Origin: Salinimicrobium sp963739625 | GTDB lineage: Bacteria > Bacteroidota > Bacteroidia > Flavobacteriales > Flavobacteriaceae | NCBI GenBank assembly: GCA_963739625.1 | Contig: CAVUAU010000009.1 | Span: forward strand, 62,001-126,000 | Direction of reading: 5' to 3' | Length of the DNA stretch: 64,000 nt | In this document: piece after piece, positions 1 to 7,413 of the stretch | Numbering within the stretch: position 1 is the stretch's first letter | How the letters are laid out: each line of letters opens with the position of its first letter | Translations under genes and position numbers: made by a program | Notes under the pieces: model-generated | Told to the model about the DNA's origin: nothing | The model's database searches: none | The model's input: the letters and a program-made list of their open reading frames with translations, nothing else

Positions 1-156
1 TTGAGTGGCGGGAAGGTTTTTCCGCTTTTCATATTCTTTGTTGATCACCGAGAGTTTTGTGGTCTGCAATACGACCCAACCCATTGAGGTACCCAAAAAT
101 CCGTACCTGTCAAGGTTCATCACCCGGGCAACTTCCTTAGCACTTACTATTCCCAT
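1..156 (-). CDS. 1-acyl-sn-glycerol-3-phosphate acyltransferase family protein (N-terminal fragment)
   Basis: Only the first 52 codons are inside the window; the gene runs off the left edge. The visible N-terminus (MGIVSAKEVARVMNLDRYGF, then a hydrophobic GTSMGWVVLQ stretch and NKEYEKRKNLP) resembles, from memory, the start of flavobacterial glycerol acyltransferase/hemolysin-like proteins that acylate lysophosphatidic acid at the inner membrane. The catalytic HX4D motif would lie downstream and cannot be seen, so the family call rests on N-terminal resemblance only. The ATG at 156 lies 18 bases beyond the lysC stop on the same strand, so the gene is probably cotranscribed with the GNAT-lysC pair. 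Confidence 0.6.
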   Translation of the reverse strand, partial: MGIVSAKEVARVMNLDRYGFLGTSMGWVVLQTTKLSVINKEYEKRKNLPATQ

Positions 157-173
157 TCTTGTTTTTTAACTTC

Positions 174-1424
174 TTAAGATGTTGCCACTATTTGTACGGT
201 TTCCCTCGTGATCTGCTTCAACAGGATCTTTTTCTCTTTTTCCAGCTCTGTTATGGCTGCCTGGTCAAAATGCCTGATGGTGTACAGGGAAACTCTCGTA
301 TTGTAGGTTACCCTAAAAGTGGCCTTAAGTTGGTTGATTAACTTCTCTAAGTTATTAAATTTATTGTCAACGCAAACAGAGAAACTGATAGCGGAATTTT
401 GAATAAGATCTACTTTTATCTGAAATTTGTGGAAAAGACTGAAGATGTAGCTGATGTTTTCTTCCATAATGAATGAAAAATCTAAAGAAGAAAGCGAGAT
501 GAGCACCTGGTTCTTTTTCACGATGAAGCAGGGTATCTTCGGAAGAATAGCCTGTCCTTTTTTTACTGCCGTGCCTTCTGCGGAAAGGTTTACGAACGAT
601 CTCACGTAGAGCGGAATTTCTTTTCGCTGCAACGGCTGAAGTGTCTTTGGATGAATGACCGAAGCCCCGTAAAATGCAAGTTCTATTGCCTCTTCGTAAG
701 AAATCTGTTCCAGCAGCCTTGGATTCTGGAACACGCGCGGATCTGCATTCAGCACGCCCGGCACATCTTTCCAAATCGTGACGCTGTCGGCATTGAGGCA
801 ATAAGCAAAAATTCCTGCAGTGTAATCACTTCCTTCACGGCCAAGGGTGGTGGAGAAGTTGTTTTCATCTGCTCCAATAAAGCCCTGCGTAACAGTTAGC
901 GCATTCTGCTGCACCTTCGCCAGGATCTTCTCCTGCGTCTCTTCCCACTTTACCTGTGCATCTCTATAGGTGCTGTCTGTGCGGACGCAGCTTCGGGCAT
1001 CGAGCCAGTTAGATCTTACTCCGTTCTTTTCAAGATATTCATGAACGATGGCCGTAGATAGTAATTCGCCGTAGATGACAATTTGATCATAGACGAAGTC
1101 GTACATGGAGGAACGGTTGTGTTGTAGAAAATTCTCCATCTCCCTGAAGAACTGCTTCAGTTTTCCAAAAACCCCCGCTTCTTTTCTATCAAATAATTGC
1201 CCGGCGATCTCCTCGTGGTACTCTTTTACCGGCTGCAGGCTATTGTTGTAATTGCCCGTTTCCAGGTATTCATTCACCACTTCCTCAAGGGCATTTGTTG
1301 TCTTGCCCATGGCCGAGATCACGACCAGCTTGTCGTTTTCTCCACTGTTTTGCAGTACCCGCAGCACATTTCTAACTCCTTCGGCATCTTTTACAGACGC
1401 CCCTCCAAATTTGAAAACTTTCAT
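174..1424 (-). CDS. lysC: Aspartate kinase, monofunctional
   Basis: Phosphorylates aspartate to aspartyl-4-phosphate, the entry step to lysine, threonine, methionine and diaminopimelate. The protein has 416 residues, the size of a monofunctional enzyme with no homoserine dehydrogenase domain. It opens with the kinase signature KFGGASVKD (residues 4-12), carries GREGSDYTAG near residue 195 in the amino-acid kinase fold, and ends in about 130 residues that look like a divergent ACT-type regulatory region (starting near KKNQVLISLSS). Its ATG overlaps the stop of the upstream GNAT gene by four bases (1421-1424), so the two are probably translationally coupled. A second, bifunctional aspartokinase elsewhere in the genome is common in this group but cannot be judged from this window. 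Confidence 0.93.
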   Translation of the reverse strand: MKVFKFGGASVKDAEGVRNVLRVLQNSGENDKLVVISAMGKTTNALEEVVNEYLETGNYNNSLQPVKEYHEEIAGQLFDRKEAGVFGKLKQFFREMENFLQHNRSSMYDFVYDQIVIYGELLSTAIVHEYLEKNGVRSNWLDARSCVRTDSTYRDAQVKWEETQEKILAKVQQNALTVTQGFIGADENNFSTTLGREGSDYTAGIFAYCLNADSVTIWKDVPGVLNADPRVFQNPRLLEQISYEEAIELAFYGASVIHPKTLQPLQRKEIPLYVRSFVNLSAEGTAVKKGQAILPKIPCFIVKKNQVLISLSSLDFSFIMEENISYIFSLFHKFQIKVDLIQNSAISFSVCVDNKFNNLEKLINQLKATFRVTYNTRVSLYTIRHFDQAAITELEKEKKILLKQITRETVQIVATS

Positions 1425-1903
1425 GCCGTGGTTGCTACATATCTTTTGATGCCATTTTCATCCATCTGCACGGTATACCAGCCTTTTAAGATCGTGGCAC
1501 CACTGCGCTCATAGAAGTTGATGGCATGTTCATTCCAGTCCAACACCACCCATTCCACGCGCTTAAGTCCCTGTTCATTGGCATAATTGATCACAGTTTT
1601 ATAGAGCTCGTTTCCAAGGCCGGTACCACGTTTTTCCTTTCTCACGATGAGGTCTTCCAGGTGCAGCGTGCGCCCTTTCCAGGTAGAGAAACGGTAATAG
1701 ACCAGAGCCATGCCCTCGATGTTGCCGTCAACTTCGGCTACAAAGACCTCAAAAAGGGGATTTTCTCCAAAGCCTTCTTCCTCCAGTGTGGCCACAGTAG
1801 TCACTACGGCTTCAGGTTCTTTTTCAAATTCTGCCAGCTCTTTAATGAGTTCCATCACGGCCGGCATATCTTCTTTCTTCGCTTTTCTAATTGAAAAATC
1901 CAT
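1421..1903 (-). CDS. GNAT family N-acetyltransferase (diamine/thialysine acetyltransferase-like)
   Basis: A 160-residue single-domain acetyltransferase. The acetyl-CoA binding segment is visible as VRKEKRGTGLGNELYKTV (Q/RxxGxG/A type) at about residues 87-104, preceded by the beta strand HLEDLIV and followed by the C-terminal NFYERSGA and GWYTVQMDE. The motif order and the phrase ELAEFEKEPEAV match the spermidine/spermine or thialysine N-acetyltransferase branch of the family, but the substrate cannot be read from the sequence. It is the first gene of a minus-strand pair with lysC, overlapping it by four bases. A TACTTTTG -7 box lies just upstream. Confidence 0.85.
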   Translation of the reverse strand: MDFSIRKAKKEDMPAVMELIKELAEFEKEPEAVVTTVATLEEEGFGENPLFEVFVAEVDGNIEGMALVYYRFSTWKGRTLHLEDLIVRKEKRGTGLGNELYKTVINYANEQGLKRVEWVVLDWNEHAINFYERSGATILKGWYTVQMDENGIKRYVATTA

Positions 1904-1918
1904 AGGTTCTGTTTAAGG

Positions 1919-1926
1919 CAAAAGTA
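1919..1926 (-). promoter_or_regulatory. Bacteroidota -7 box (TACTTTTG) for the GNAT-lysC pair
   Basis: Read on the minus strand this is TACTTTTG, a perfect match to the Bacteroidota -7 consensus TAnnTTTG, about 15 bases upstream of the GNAT ATG. No convincing TTG -33 box is seen at normal spacing. Confidence 0.5.
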
Positions 1927-1965
1927 TAATTTGATTTTTATATAAATTTTACGAAAACGTTATAG

Positions 1966-1993
1966 TTGCTTAATTTAATTTGATTTAGTTTTG
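1966..1993 (+). promoter_or_regulatory. Promoter of fbp (TTG-17-TAGTTTTG)
   Basis: TTG at 1966-1968 and TAGTTTTG at 1986-1993 are separated by 17 bases, which fits the Bacteroidota -33/-7 arrangement. The fbp ATG follows 26 bases after the -7 box, leaving a leader of about 20 bases. Confidence 0.6.
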
Positions 1994-2019
1994 TTCAGGA
2001 AGAAATACCGGCACCTAAA

Positions 2020-3024
2020 ATGGTCAAGAAGAATCAAACTCTAGGAGAATTTATCATAGAAAATCAATCGGAATTTGCCTACTCCTCGGGCGAGCTTTCC
2101 AGGCTTATTAATTCTATAAGGCTGGCCGCGAAAGTGGTCAACCACGAAGTCAACAAAGCAGGTCTTGTGGATATAACCGGTGCTGTGGGCGAGACCAATG
2201 TACAGGGAGAAGATCAGCAAAAGCTTGATGTTTATGCAAATGAGAAGTTTATCCAGACCCTTACAAACCGTCAAATAGTTTGCGGGATAGCTTCCGAAGA
2301 AATGGAAGATTTTATCACCATTGCAGGTAAAGACAGTGATCACCAGAACAAATATGTGGTGTTGATGGATCCTCTCGATGGGAGCTCGAATATTGACGTA
2401 AATGTTTCTGTAGGGACCATTTTTTCGATCTACAGGAGGGTCACTCCCGTGGGCACGCCGGTACAACTGGAAGATTTTCTGCAGCCCGGTAACAAACAGG
2501 TCGCCGCGGGTTATGTGGTTTATGGAACTTCAACAATGCTGGTTTACACTACCGGCCATGGCGTGAACGGCTTTACCCTGAATCCTGCACTTGGTTCATG
2601 GTACCTTTCGCACCCGTGTATGACCTATCCCGAAAAAGGTAGTATTTACTCGGTCAATGAAGGGAACTATGTGCATTTTCCGCAGGGAGTAAAAGATTAC
2701 ATTAAATATTGCCAGGAAGAAAAAGAAGACAGACCGTATACTTCAAGATATATAGGTTCTCTGGTTTCAGATTTTCACCGGAATATGATCAAGGGCGGGA
2801 TCTATTTTTATCCCACCAGCTCCAAGGCACCAAACGGGAAGTTGAGGTTGCTATACGAATGCAATCCAATGGCTTTTATTGCTGAGCAGGCAGGAGGAAA
2901 GGCAAGTGATGGTCACCAGCGAATTATGGACATTGAACCTTCTGAACTGCACCAGCGGGTACCGTTCTTTTGCGGAAGTCGCAGCATGGTGGAGAAAGCC
3001 GAAGAATTTATGGCAAAATATTAA
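2020..3024 (+). CDS. fbp: Class 1 fructose-1,6-bisphosphatase
   Basis: Gluconeogenic enzyme that hydrolyses fructose-1,6-bisphosphate to fructose-6-phosphate in the cytoplasm. Its 334 residues are the usual length. The metal-binding core VLMDPLDGSSNIDVNVSVGT is at about residues 112-131, with a conserved acidic pair upstream (ASEEMEDF, about residue 90). The substrate-binding C-terminal segment GKLRLLYECNPMAFIAEQAG is at about residues 274-293. It is monocistronic, with its own promoter upstream and a strong bidirectional hairpin terminator immediately after it. Divergent from the GNAT-lysC genes. Confidence 0.97.
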   Translation: MVKKNQTLGEFIIENQSEFAYSSGELSRLINSIRLAAKVVNHEVNKAGLVDITGAVGETNVQGEDQQKLDVYANEKFIQTLTNRQIVCGIASEEMEDFITIAGKDSDHQNKYVVLMDPLDGSSNIDVNVSVGTIFSIYRRVTPVGTPVQLEDFLQPGNKQVAAGYVVYGTSTMLVYTTGHGVNGFTLNPALGSWYLSHPCMTYPEKGSIYSVNEGNYVHFPQGVKDYIKYCQEEKEDRPYTSRYIGSLVSDFHRNMIKGGIYFYPTSSKAPNGKLRLLYECNPMAFIAEQAGGKASDGHQRIMDIEPSELHQRVPFFCGSRSMVEKAEEFMAKY

Positions 3025-3045
3025 AACGGAAGGACTTAAAAACAG

Positions 3046-3073
3046 AAAAGGGATCTTCAAAGATCCCTTTTTT
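3046..3073. terminator. Bidirectional intrinsic terminator between fbp and the TerB-like gene
   Basis: The inverted repeat AAAAGGGATC/GATCCCTTTT around a TTCAAA loop is followed by a run of T on the plus strand and has an A-rich flank on the other side. It lies between the convergent fbp and TerB-like genes and can serve both. Confidence 0.85.
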
Positions 3074-3091
3074 TTATGATGGCGTTGCCAA

Positions 3092-3517
3092 CTATTCCTT
3101 GTTCAGCAAATAGCGATAATCTTCAAAACTCAATTGACCGCTAAAGATCTGGATAGATCTTTTGATGATCCCTTCTGAAACTTCTGCAGAAAATCCCAGG
3201 CCAATAGCATACTTTCTCAACATTTCCTCTTCCTCTTCATCGATCTCATGATCGGCAAAAATGATCTTGAAAAGATCATGCAGCCGCTCCAGTCGACCTT
3301 CCACGCTGTTGTTAGGATGAATTGGAAAGGCGGTAGGATTTTTTAGCACTTTTGAATACTCTTCTTCGTGTATATCGAGTTTATCTGCAAATCGCCTTAG
3401 CTGTGCTTCTTCATGCTCATTGATTTCACCATCTGCAGCCGCCAGATTGACGATAGCCGCAAAATGGCCAAGATTTCTAAGATGTTCCCCCGTTCCAAAA
3501 AGATCTGAAAATGACAT
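3092..3517 (-). CDS. TerB-family (tellurite-resistance/DjlA-like helical) protein
   Basis: A small acidic all-helical protein of 142 residues if it starts at the ATG at 3517. A longer frame reaches 3595 but its first 26 residues look like untranslated leader. The segment NLAAADGEINEHEEAQLRRF (about residues 23-42) and its pseudo-repeat IFADHEIDEEEEEMLRKYA (about residues 88-106) are the two metal-binding acidic repeats of the TerB fold. TerB-like proteins occur in stress and membrane-associated complexes, but no ter operon partners are adjacent, so the role is unknown. Convergent with fbp across a shared terminator. Confidence 0.75.
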   Translation of the reverse strand: MSFSDLFGTGEHLRNLGHFAAIVNLAAADGEINEHEEAQLRRFADKLDIHEEEYSKVLKNPTAFPIHPNNSVEGRLERLHDLFKIIFADHEIDEEEEEMLRKYAIGLGFSAEVSEGIIKRSIQIFSGQLSFEDYRYLLNKE

Positions 3518-3675
3518 ATTCCGTTTATTTTCTTCAAAGATAATTAATCCGTAAAAAGTCTTCTTATTTTTTTCTATTCTTTGGGAATCTGCCACTCCGG
3601 CGGTGCTTCAGCCTCAAGTTTTAATGTTTTCCTAATGCCAAACCTGCCAAGCATGAAAATTGCTAACTTGAGATT

Positions 3676-4716
3676 ATGCCATCAAAGTTGAAAAAACCCC
3701 TGCTTTGTTTCGACGACAAAGGAATTTACTGCGAAAAGGCAGGGGTCTACCTGGATCCATGGAAACCCGTCGACAAAGCGATTATCACCCACGGCCACGC
3801 CGACCATTCCCGGTGGGGGCACAAAAAATATATCACGCACCACACTAATGTTCCCATTATAAGACACAGGTTGGGGGAGATTGAAGTTGCGGGGGTGGAT
3901 TATGGAGAAAGCTTTAGTATCAATAATGTCAAATTTTCGCTTCATCCTGCCGGTCATATCATTGGCTCTTCACAGGTGCGGGTGGAATATAAGGGGGAAG
4001 TTTGGGTTTTTTCGGGAGATTATAAAACCGAGGATGACGGTATTTCTGTGCCCTATGAGCCGGTAAAATGTGATGCTTTTATTACTGAATGTACCTTTGG
4101 GCTTCCGGCCTTCAAGTGGCTGCCGCAGCAGCAGGTGATGGATGACATCAACAGCTGGTGGCAACAAAATAAATCTGAAGGAAAAACTTCTATCCTCTTT
4201 GGTTATTCGCTTGGTAAGGCGCAGCGGCTGCTGCATGCGCTGGATCCTTCTATAGGCAGGATATTTACTCACGGGGCTATTGAGAATATGACCGATGTGT
4301 TGCGCCCCTTTGCTGATTTTCCTGAAACGACCAGGATCACCCGTGAGACCAAAAAAGAGGATATAAAAGGAGGAATGGTACTGGCGCCGCCCAGTGCGCA
4401 CGGCAGTACCTGGATAAGAAAAATGGTGCCTTACGAGACCGGGATGGCCAGCGGCTGGATGGCCTTTAGGGGCGCCCGCCGGCGTAGGGCTGTCGATCGT
4501 GGTTTTGTTCTCTCAGATCATTGTGATTGGCAAGGATTGTTGTCATCAATAAAAGCGACGGGTTGTGAGCGTGTTGTGTGTACCCATGGCTATTCAGAGA
4601 TCTTCTGCAGGTTCTTAAATGAAACAGGTTACGACGCCCGAACTGCTGAAACCCAGTATGAAGGAGAACTGGCTGAAATGGAAGCTAAGAAAGAAGCAGG
4701 GGATGACGAGGATTAA
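3676..4716 (+). CDS. Ligase-associated DNA damage response exonuclease (metallo-beta-lactamase fold)
   Basis: A 346-residue metallo-beta-lactamase/beta-CASP nuclease related to SNM1/Pso2 and the CPSF73 family. The zinc-binding motif HGHADH is at residues 39-44, a second metal histidine is in HPAGHIIGSS (about residue 93), and GDYKTEDDG (about residue 113) supplies an aspartate. The C-terminal SDHCDW and CTHGYSEIF segments match the late beta-CASP motifs. It is the first gene of a four-gene cassette (exonuclease, ATP-dependent ligase, helicase, PdeM) that in many bacteria travels together as a ligase-associated repair module. Its partners are 148 bases downstream and beyond the nuclease-repeat insertion. 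Confidence 0.9.
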   Translation: MPSKLKKPLLCFDDKGIYCEKAGVYLDPWKPVDKAIITHGHADHSRWGHKKYITHHTNVPIIRHRLGEIEVAGVDYGESFSINNVKFSLHPAGHIIGSSQVRVEYKGEVWVFSGDYKTEDDGISVPYEPVKCDAFITECTFGLPAFKWLPQQQVMDDINSWWQQNKSEGKTSILFGYSLGKAQRLLHALDPSIGRIFTHGAIENMTDVLRPFADFPETTRITRETKKEDIKGGMVLAPPSAHGSTWIRKMVPYETGMASGWMAFRGARRRRAVDRGFVLSDHCDWQGLLSSIKATGCERVVCTHGYSEIFCRFLNETGYDARTAETQYEGELAEMEAKKEAGDDED

Positions 4717-4720
4717 TTTT

Positions 4721-4757
4721 AGTGATCAGTGGTCAGTGTTCAGTGTTCAGTAAGCAG
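4721..4757. repeat. Short dispersed CAGTGTTC-type repeat
   Basis: Overlapping TCAGTG(G/T) units (AGTGATCAGTGGTC then AGTGTTCAGTGTTCAGTAAG) lie just after the exonuclease stop. A related array sits at 27116-27147 after another stop codon. Its function is unknown; it looks like a low-copy intergenic repeat of this genome. Confidence 0.5.
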
Positions 4758-4864
4758 AATAATCCATGAGATTTATGGACAGGAAACAGTAATAAAACAA
4801 AAAAAAAGAGCACCCAGGGACTAATAACTATTTTCCATTAACTACATTACCATTAACTAAAAAG

Positions 4865-6452
4865 ATGAAGGAATTTGCGGCCCTTATTCGCGAACTGGAC
4901 ACTACCAACAAGACCAATGTCAAGGTAGAAGCGCTTACGCGTTATTTCCAGAAAGCAGCGGGCAAAGATAAAGTGTGGGCCATTGCCATTCTTTCGCATC
5001 GCCGTCCGCCGCGGCCGGTGAACACCACATTGCTGCGGGTTTTTGCTGCTGAACTGGCTAAGATTCCGCTTTGGTTGTTTGAAGAATCCTATCACATCGT
5101 GGGCGATCTAGCTGAAACTATTGCCCTGGTCATACCGCCTTCCGAAGAACACAGTGAAAAAAGCCTCTCACAATTTGTGGGAGAGATGATTGAGCTGAAG
5201 TCCGCTTCCGAAGAGGAGAAAAAAGTATACCTGCACGACAACTGGCTCTCGCTGAATTACTACGAACGGTTCGTTTTCACCAAACTTATCACGGGAAGCT
5301 TCAGGATTGGAGTGAGCCAGAAATTGATGACCCGGGCACTTTCAAAGGCGACCGAAATTGATGAGGATGTACTGGCTTATAAGCTTATGGGAAACTGGGA
5401 TCCCGAAAAAATTACATTCGAAAAGCTCATTTTGGAGGAGAATGAGGAGGATCTTTTGTCGCGACCATATCCTTTTTACCTTGCTTATGCCATAGAAGGA
5501 GAGCCCGGCGACCTAGGTGATCCTGAAGAATGGAGTGCTGAACACAAGTGGGATGGAATAAGAGCCCAGGTGATCATTCGAAACGGGGAAGTGTTCGTCT
5601 GGAGTCGGGGAGAAGAATTGGTCACAGATAAATATCCGGAATTTTCCGCTTTTTCGGAAGCTATTCCAGATGGCACTGTGATAGACGGGGAAATCCTGGC
5701 TTTTCCGGAAGGTGAGATAGGAACGTTTAATGACCTGCAAACAAGGATTGGCCGAAAGAATGTTTCCAAAGCATTGCTGAAGAAAACTCCTGTAATTCTT
5801 AAGGCCTATGACCTCTTGGAGTGGGAGGGAAAAGACCTTCGGAAAAAGCCTTTTTTGGAGAGAAGGGAAATTCTCGAGCGGCTGTTGGAGGAGCTTAATT
5901 CTGAAGAAGTTCCGCTGCACCTGTCACACACCATCGATTTTTCTGACTGGAAGGAAGCCGCCGCCGAAAGGGAGCGGGCGCGGGAGGTGAAAAGCGAAGG
6001 GCTCATGTTAAAGCGCTGGGATTCTCCTTACCTGGTGGGCCGCAAAAAAGGCGACTGGTGGAAATGGAAGGTGGAGCCGCTCACCATTGATGCCGTTCTC
6101 ACCTATGCGATGCGCGGCCACGGCCGGAGGTCCAACCTCTTTCACAGATTACACCTTTGCCCTGTGGGACGATGGAGAACTGGTAACCTTTGCCAAGGCC
6201 TATTCGGGCCTCACCGATGCCGAATTCAGGCAGGTAGACAACTTCATTAAGAAAAACACACTTGAACGTTTTGGCCCGGTAAGAAGTGTAAAACCCGAGC
6301 TAGTGTTCGAGATCGCCTTTGAAGGCATTGCAGAATCTGGCCGACACAAAAGCGGCGTCGCCACCCGCTTCCCCAGGATTTTTAGATGGAGAAAAGATAA
6401 AAAACCGGAGGAAGCTAATACTTTGGAGGATTTAAAAGCGCTGATCCCTTAG
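4865..6452 (+). CDS. ATP-dependent DNA ligase, bacterial cassette type (one-base frameshift)
   Basis: Seals nicks using ATP; the repair-cassette ligase rather than the replicative NAD-dependent LigA. Corrected, the protein is 528 residues: an N-terminal helical domain (about 1-200), the adenylation domain with the nucleotidyl-lysine K228 in EHKWDGIR, GEILAF and VKSEGLMLKRWDSPY, and a C-terminal OB domain with KWKVEPLTIDAVLTYAMRGH. The frame breaks in the TTT at 6140-6142. Upstream reading gives GHGRRSNLF then nonsense to 6250, while the frame one base over continues as FTDYTFALWDDGELVTFAKA to 6452. One extra T explains this. Because everything else is intact, a sequence error is as likely as a real mutation. 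Confidence 0.9.
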
Positions 6453-6470
6453 GAAATTTGAGGTACGATT

Positions 6471-6629
6471 AACACTCCGTCCTTCGGACACCCCTGCCTA
6501 CCGGCAGGCAGGCCTCCTTGAAAAGGAGGGGAACATTATATAGAATGATCAAGAACTGAAAGTATAAATAAAAGTTCCTTCCCTTTCCAAGGGAAGGTGG
6601 CCCCGGTGGGAGCCGGGGTCGGAAGGGTT
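6471..6629 (+). repeat. Structured nuclease-associated repeat, copy A
   Basis: First of three direct copies. The order of parts is a variable left hairpin (GTCC-TTC-GGAC, 6479-6489), CACCCC, a 20-bp nested palindrome (6495-6514), the stem CCTCCTT/AAGGAGG (6513-6529), about 45 conserved AT-rich bases, the stem CCTTCCCTT/AAGGGAAGG (6577-6597), a variable right hairpin (CCCCGG/CCGGGG, 6601-6618) and a conserved end CGGAAGGGTT. It ends five bases before the ATG of the DUF559 gene. Confidence 0.85.
6495..6514. repeat. 20-bp nested palindromic insertion in repeat copy A
   Basis: TGCCTACCGGCAGGCAGGCC is present in copies A and C but absent from copy B, where CACCCC joins TCCTTG directly. Its core CCTACCGGCAGG-type palindrome reads LPVGR or LPAGRQ when translated, a peptide I recall as a common spurious insert in Bacteroidota gene predictions. 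Confidence 0.7.
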
Positions 6630-6634
6630 GAAAC

Positions 6635-7036
6635 ATGAAAAAGAAAACACCCTCGGGACTGAAATTTAACATGAAAAAAAGAATCCACAACAAGAAAGAA
6701 CTGGAAAGCCGCAGGAAAAGGTTGAGAAAAAATGCTACTCCGGCTGAAGCTTTCTTGTGGAAATATTTACAGCAGAAGAAATTGGAAGGAAGAAAGTTCA
6801 GAAGGCAACACAGCATCCTGAATTTTATTGTAGACTTCTATTGTCCTGAGGAAGAGCTGGTGGTTGAACTTGACGGGCAGGGCCATATGAATCCTACTAC
6901 AGAAGAAAAAGATGATCTTCGAACACAGCAATTAGAGACCATAGGTCTGAAAGTGATCAGGTTTGAGAACAAAAGTGTTTTTGATAATCTTGATTGGGTA
7001 CTGGAGGAGATCAGGAGTAATTTTAAAAACAAATAA
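6635..7036 (+). CDS. DUF559 (Vsr-like PD-(D/E)xK) endonuclease-domain protein
   Basis: A 133-residue protein of the DUF559 family, whose fold is related to the very-short-patch-repair endonuclease. A start at the internal ATG at 6671 would give 121 residues and may be the true one. The basic N-terminus SRRKRLRKNATPAEAFLWKY leads to the nuclease core: KFRRQHSILNFIVDFYC (catalytic Asp) and VVELDGQGH (the ExD pair), then LETIGLKVIRFEN. All expected acidic residues are present, so it may be active. Repeat copy A ends five bases before its ATG, and its TAA stop lies inside the conserved first bases of copy B. The gene is thus a precise cargo between direct repeats and separates the ligase from the helicase of the repair cassette. 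Confidence 0.85.
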   Translation: MKKKTPSGLKFNMKKRIHNKKELESRRKRLRKNATPAEAFLWKYLQQKKLEGRKFRRQHSILNFIVDFYCPEEELVVELDGQGHMNPTTEEKDDLRTQQLETIGLKVIRFENKSVFDNLDWVLEEIRSNFKNK

Positions 7037-7182
7037 CCACCCCGTCTCTGCCTTGCGGCAGATCCACCCCTCCTTGAAAAGGAGGGGAAATTATACAGAA
7101 TGAACAAGAACTGAAAGTATAAATAAAAGTTCCTTCCCTTTCCAAGGGAAGGTGGCATTCCGAAGGAATGACGGAAGGGTTG
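7031..7182 (+). repeat. Structured nuclease-associated repeat, copy B
   Basis: Second copy, in the same orientation as A and C. The left hairpin tip differs in sequence (TCTGCC/GGCAGA, 7047-7062), the central stem is a clean CCCCTCCTT/AAGGAGGGG (7067-7087) without the 20-bp nested insertion, the second stem is at 7132-7152, and the right tip is CATTCC/GGAATG (7156-7170). Its first bases AAATAACC contain the DUF559 stop codon. Confidence 0.85.
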
Positions 7183-7245
7183 GTTATGAAAACGATACTG
7201 TCTTCTGAACCTTGAATAAATTTAACAACGTGGAAAAAAATTGAC

Positions 7246-7402
7246 AAATAACCACCCCGTCCTTCGGACACCCCTGCCTACCGGCAGGCAGGCCTCCTTG
7301 AAAAGGAGGGGAAATTATATAGAATGAACAAGAACTGAAAGTATAAATAAAGCTCCTTCCCTTGCTAAGGGAAGGTGTCCGATGAAATCGGGCGGAAGGG
7401 TT
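7246..7402 (+). repeat. Structured nuclease-associated repeat, copy C
   Basis: Third copy. The left tip GTCC/GGAC is at 7259-7269, the nested 20-bp palindrome at 7275-7294, the stem CCTTCCCTT/AAGGGAAGG with changed loop at 7355-7375, and the right tip CCGAT/ATCGG at 7379-7391. It ends 11 bases before the helicase ATG. The 63 bases between copies B and C contain no convincing gene and may be a relic of a second cargo. Confidence 0.85.
7275..7294. repeat. 20-bp nested palindromic insertion in repeat copy C
   Basis: Identical to the insertion at 6495-6514 and at the same position within the repeat, but missing from copy B. This makes copies A and C closer relatives of one another than either is to B. 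Confidence 0.7.
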
Positions 7403-7413
7403 CGAGCAGAATA

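Noticed and set aside
6110..6250. Programmed frameshifting in the ligase gene
   Set aside because: No slippery heptamer with a downstream structure is evident, and six other unrelated genes show the same kind of single-base break, so an error is the simpler view.
7183..7245. Small gene between repeat copies B and C (ATGAAAACGATACTG start)
   Set aside because: The frame meets a stop after about nine codons and shows no conserved residues. More likely a relic.
6471..7402. CRISPR-like array
   Set aside because: The three repeats are about 155 bases long, separated by a gene or by 63 bases, and strongly palindromic. No regular spacers and no cas genes are present.
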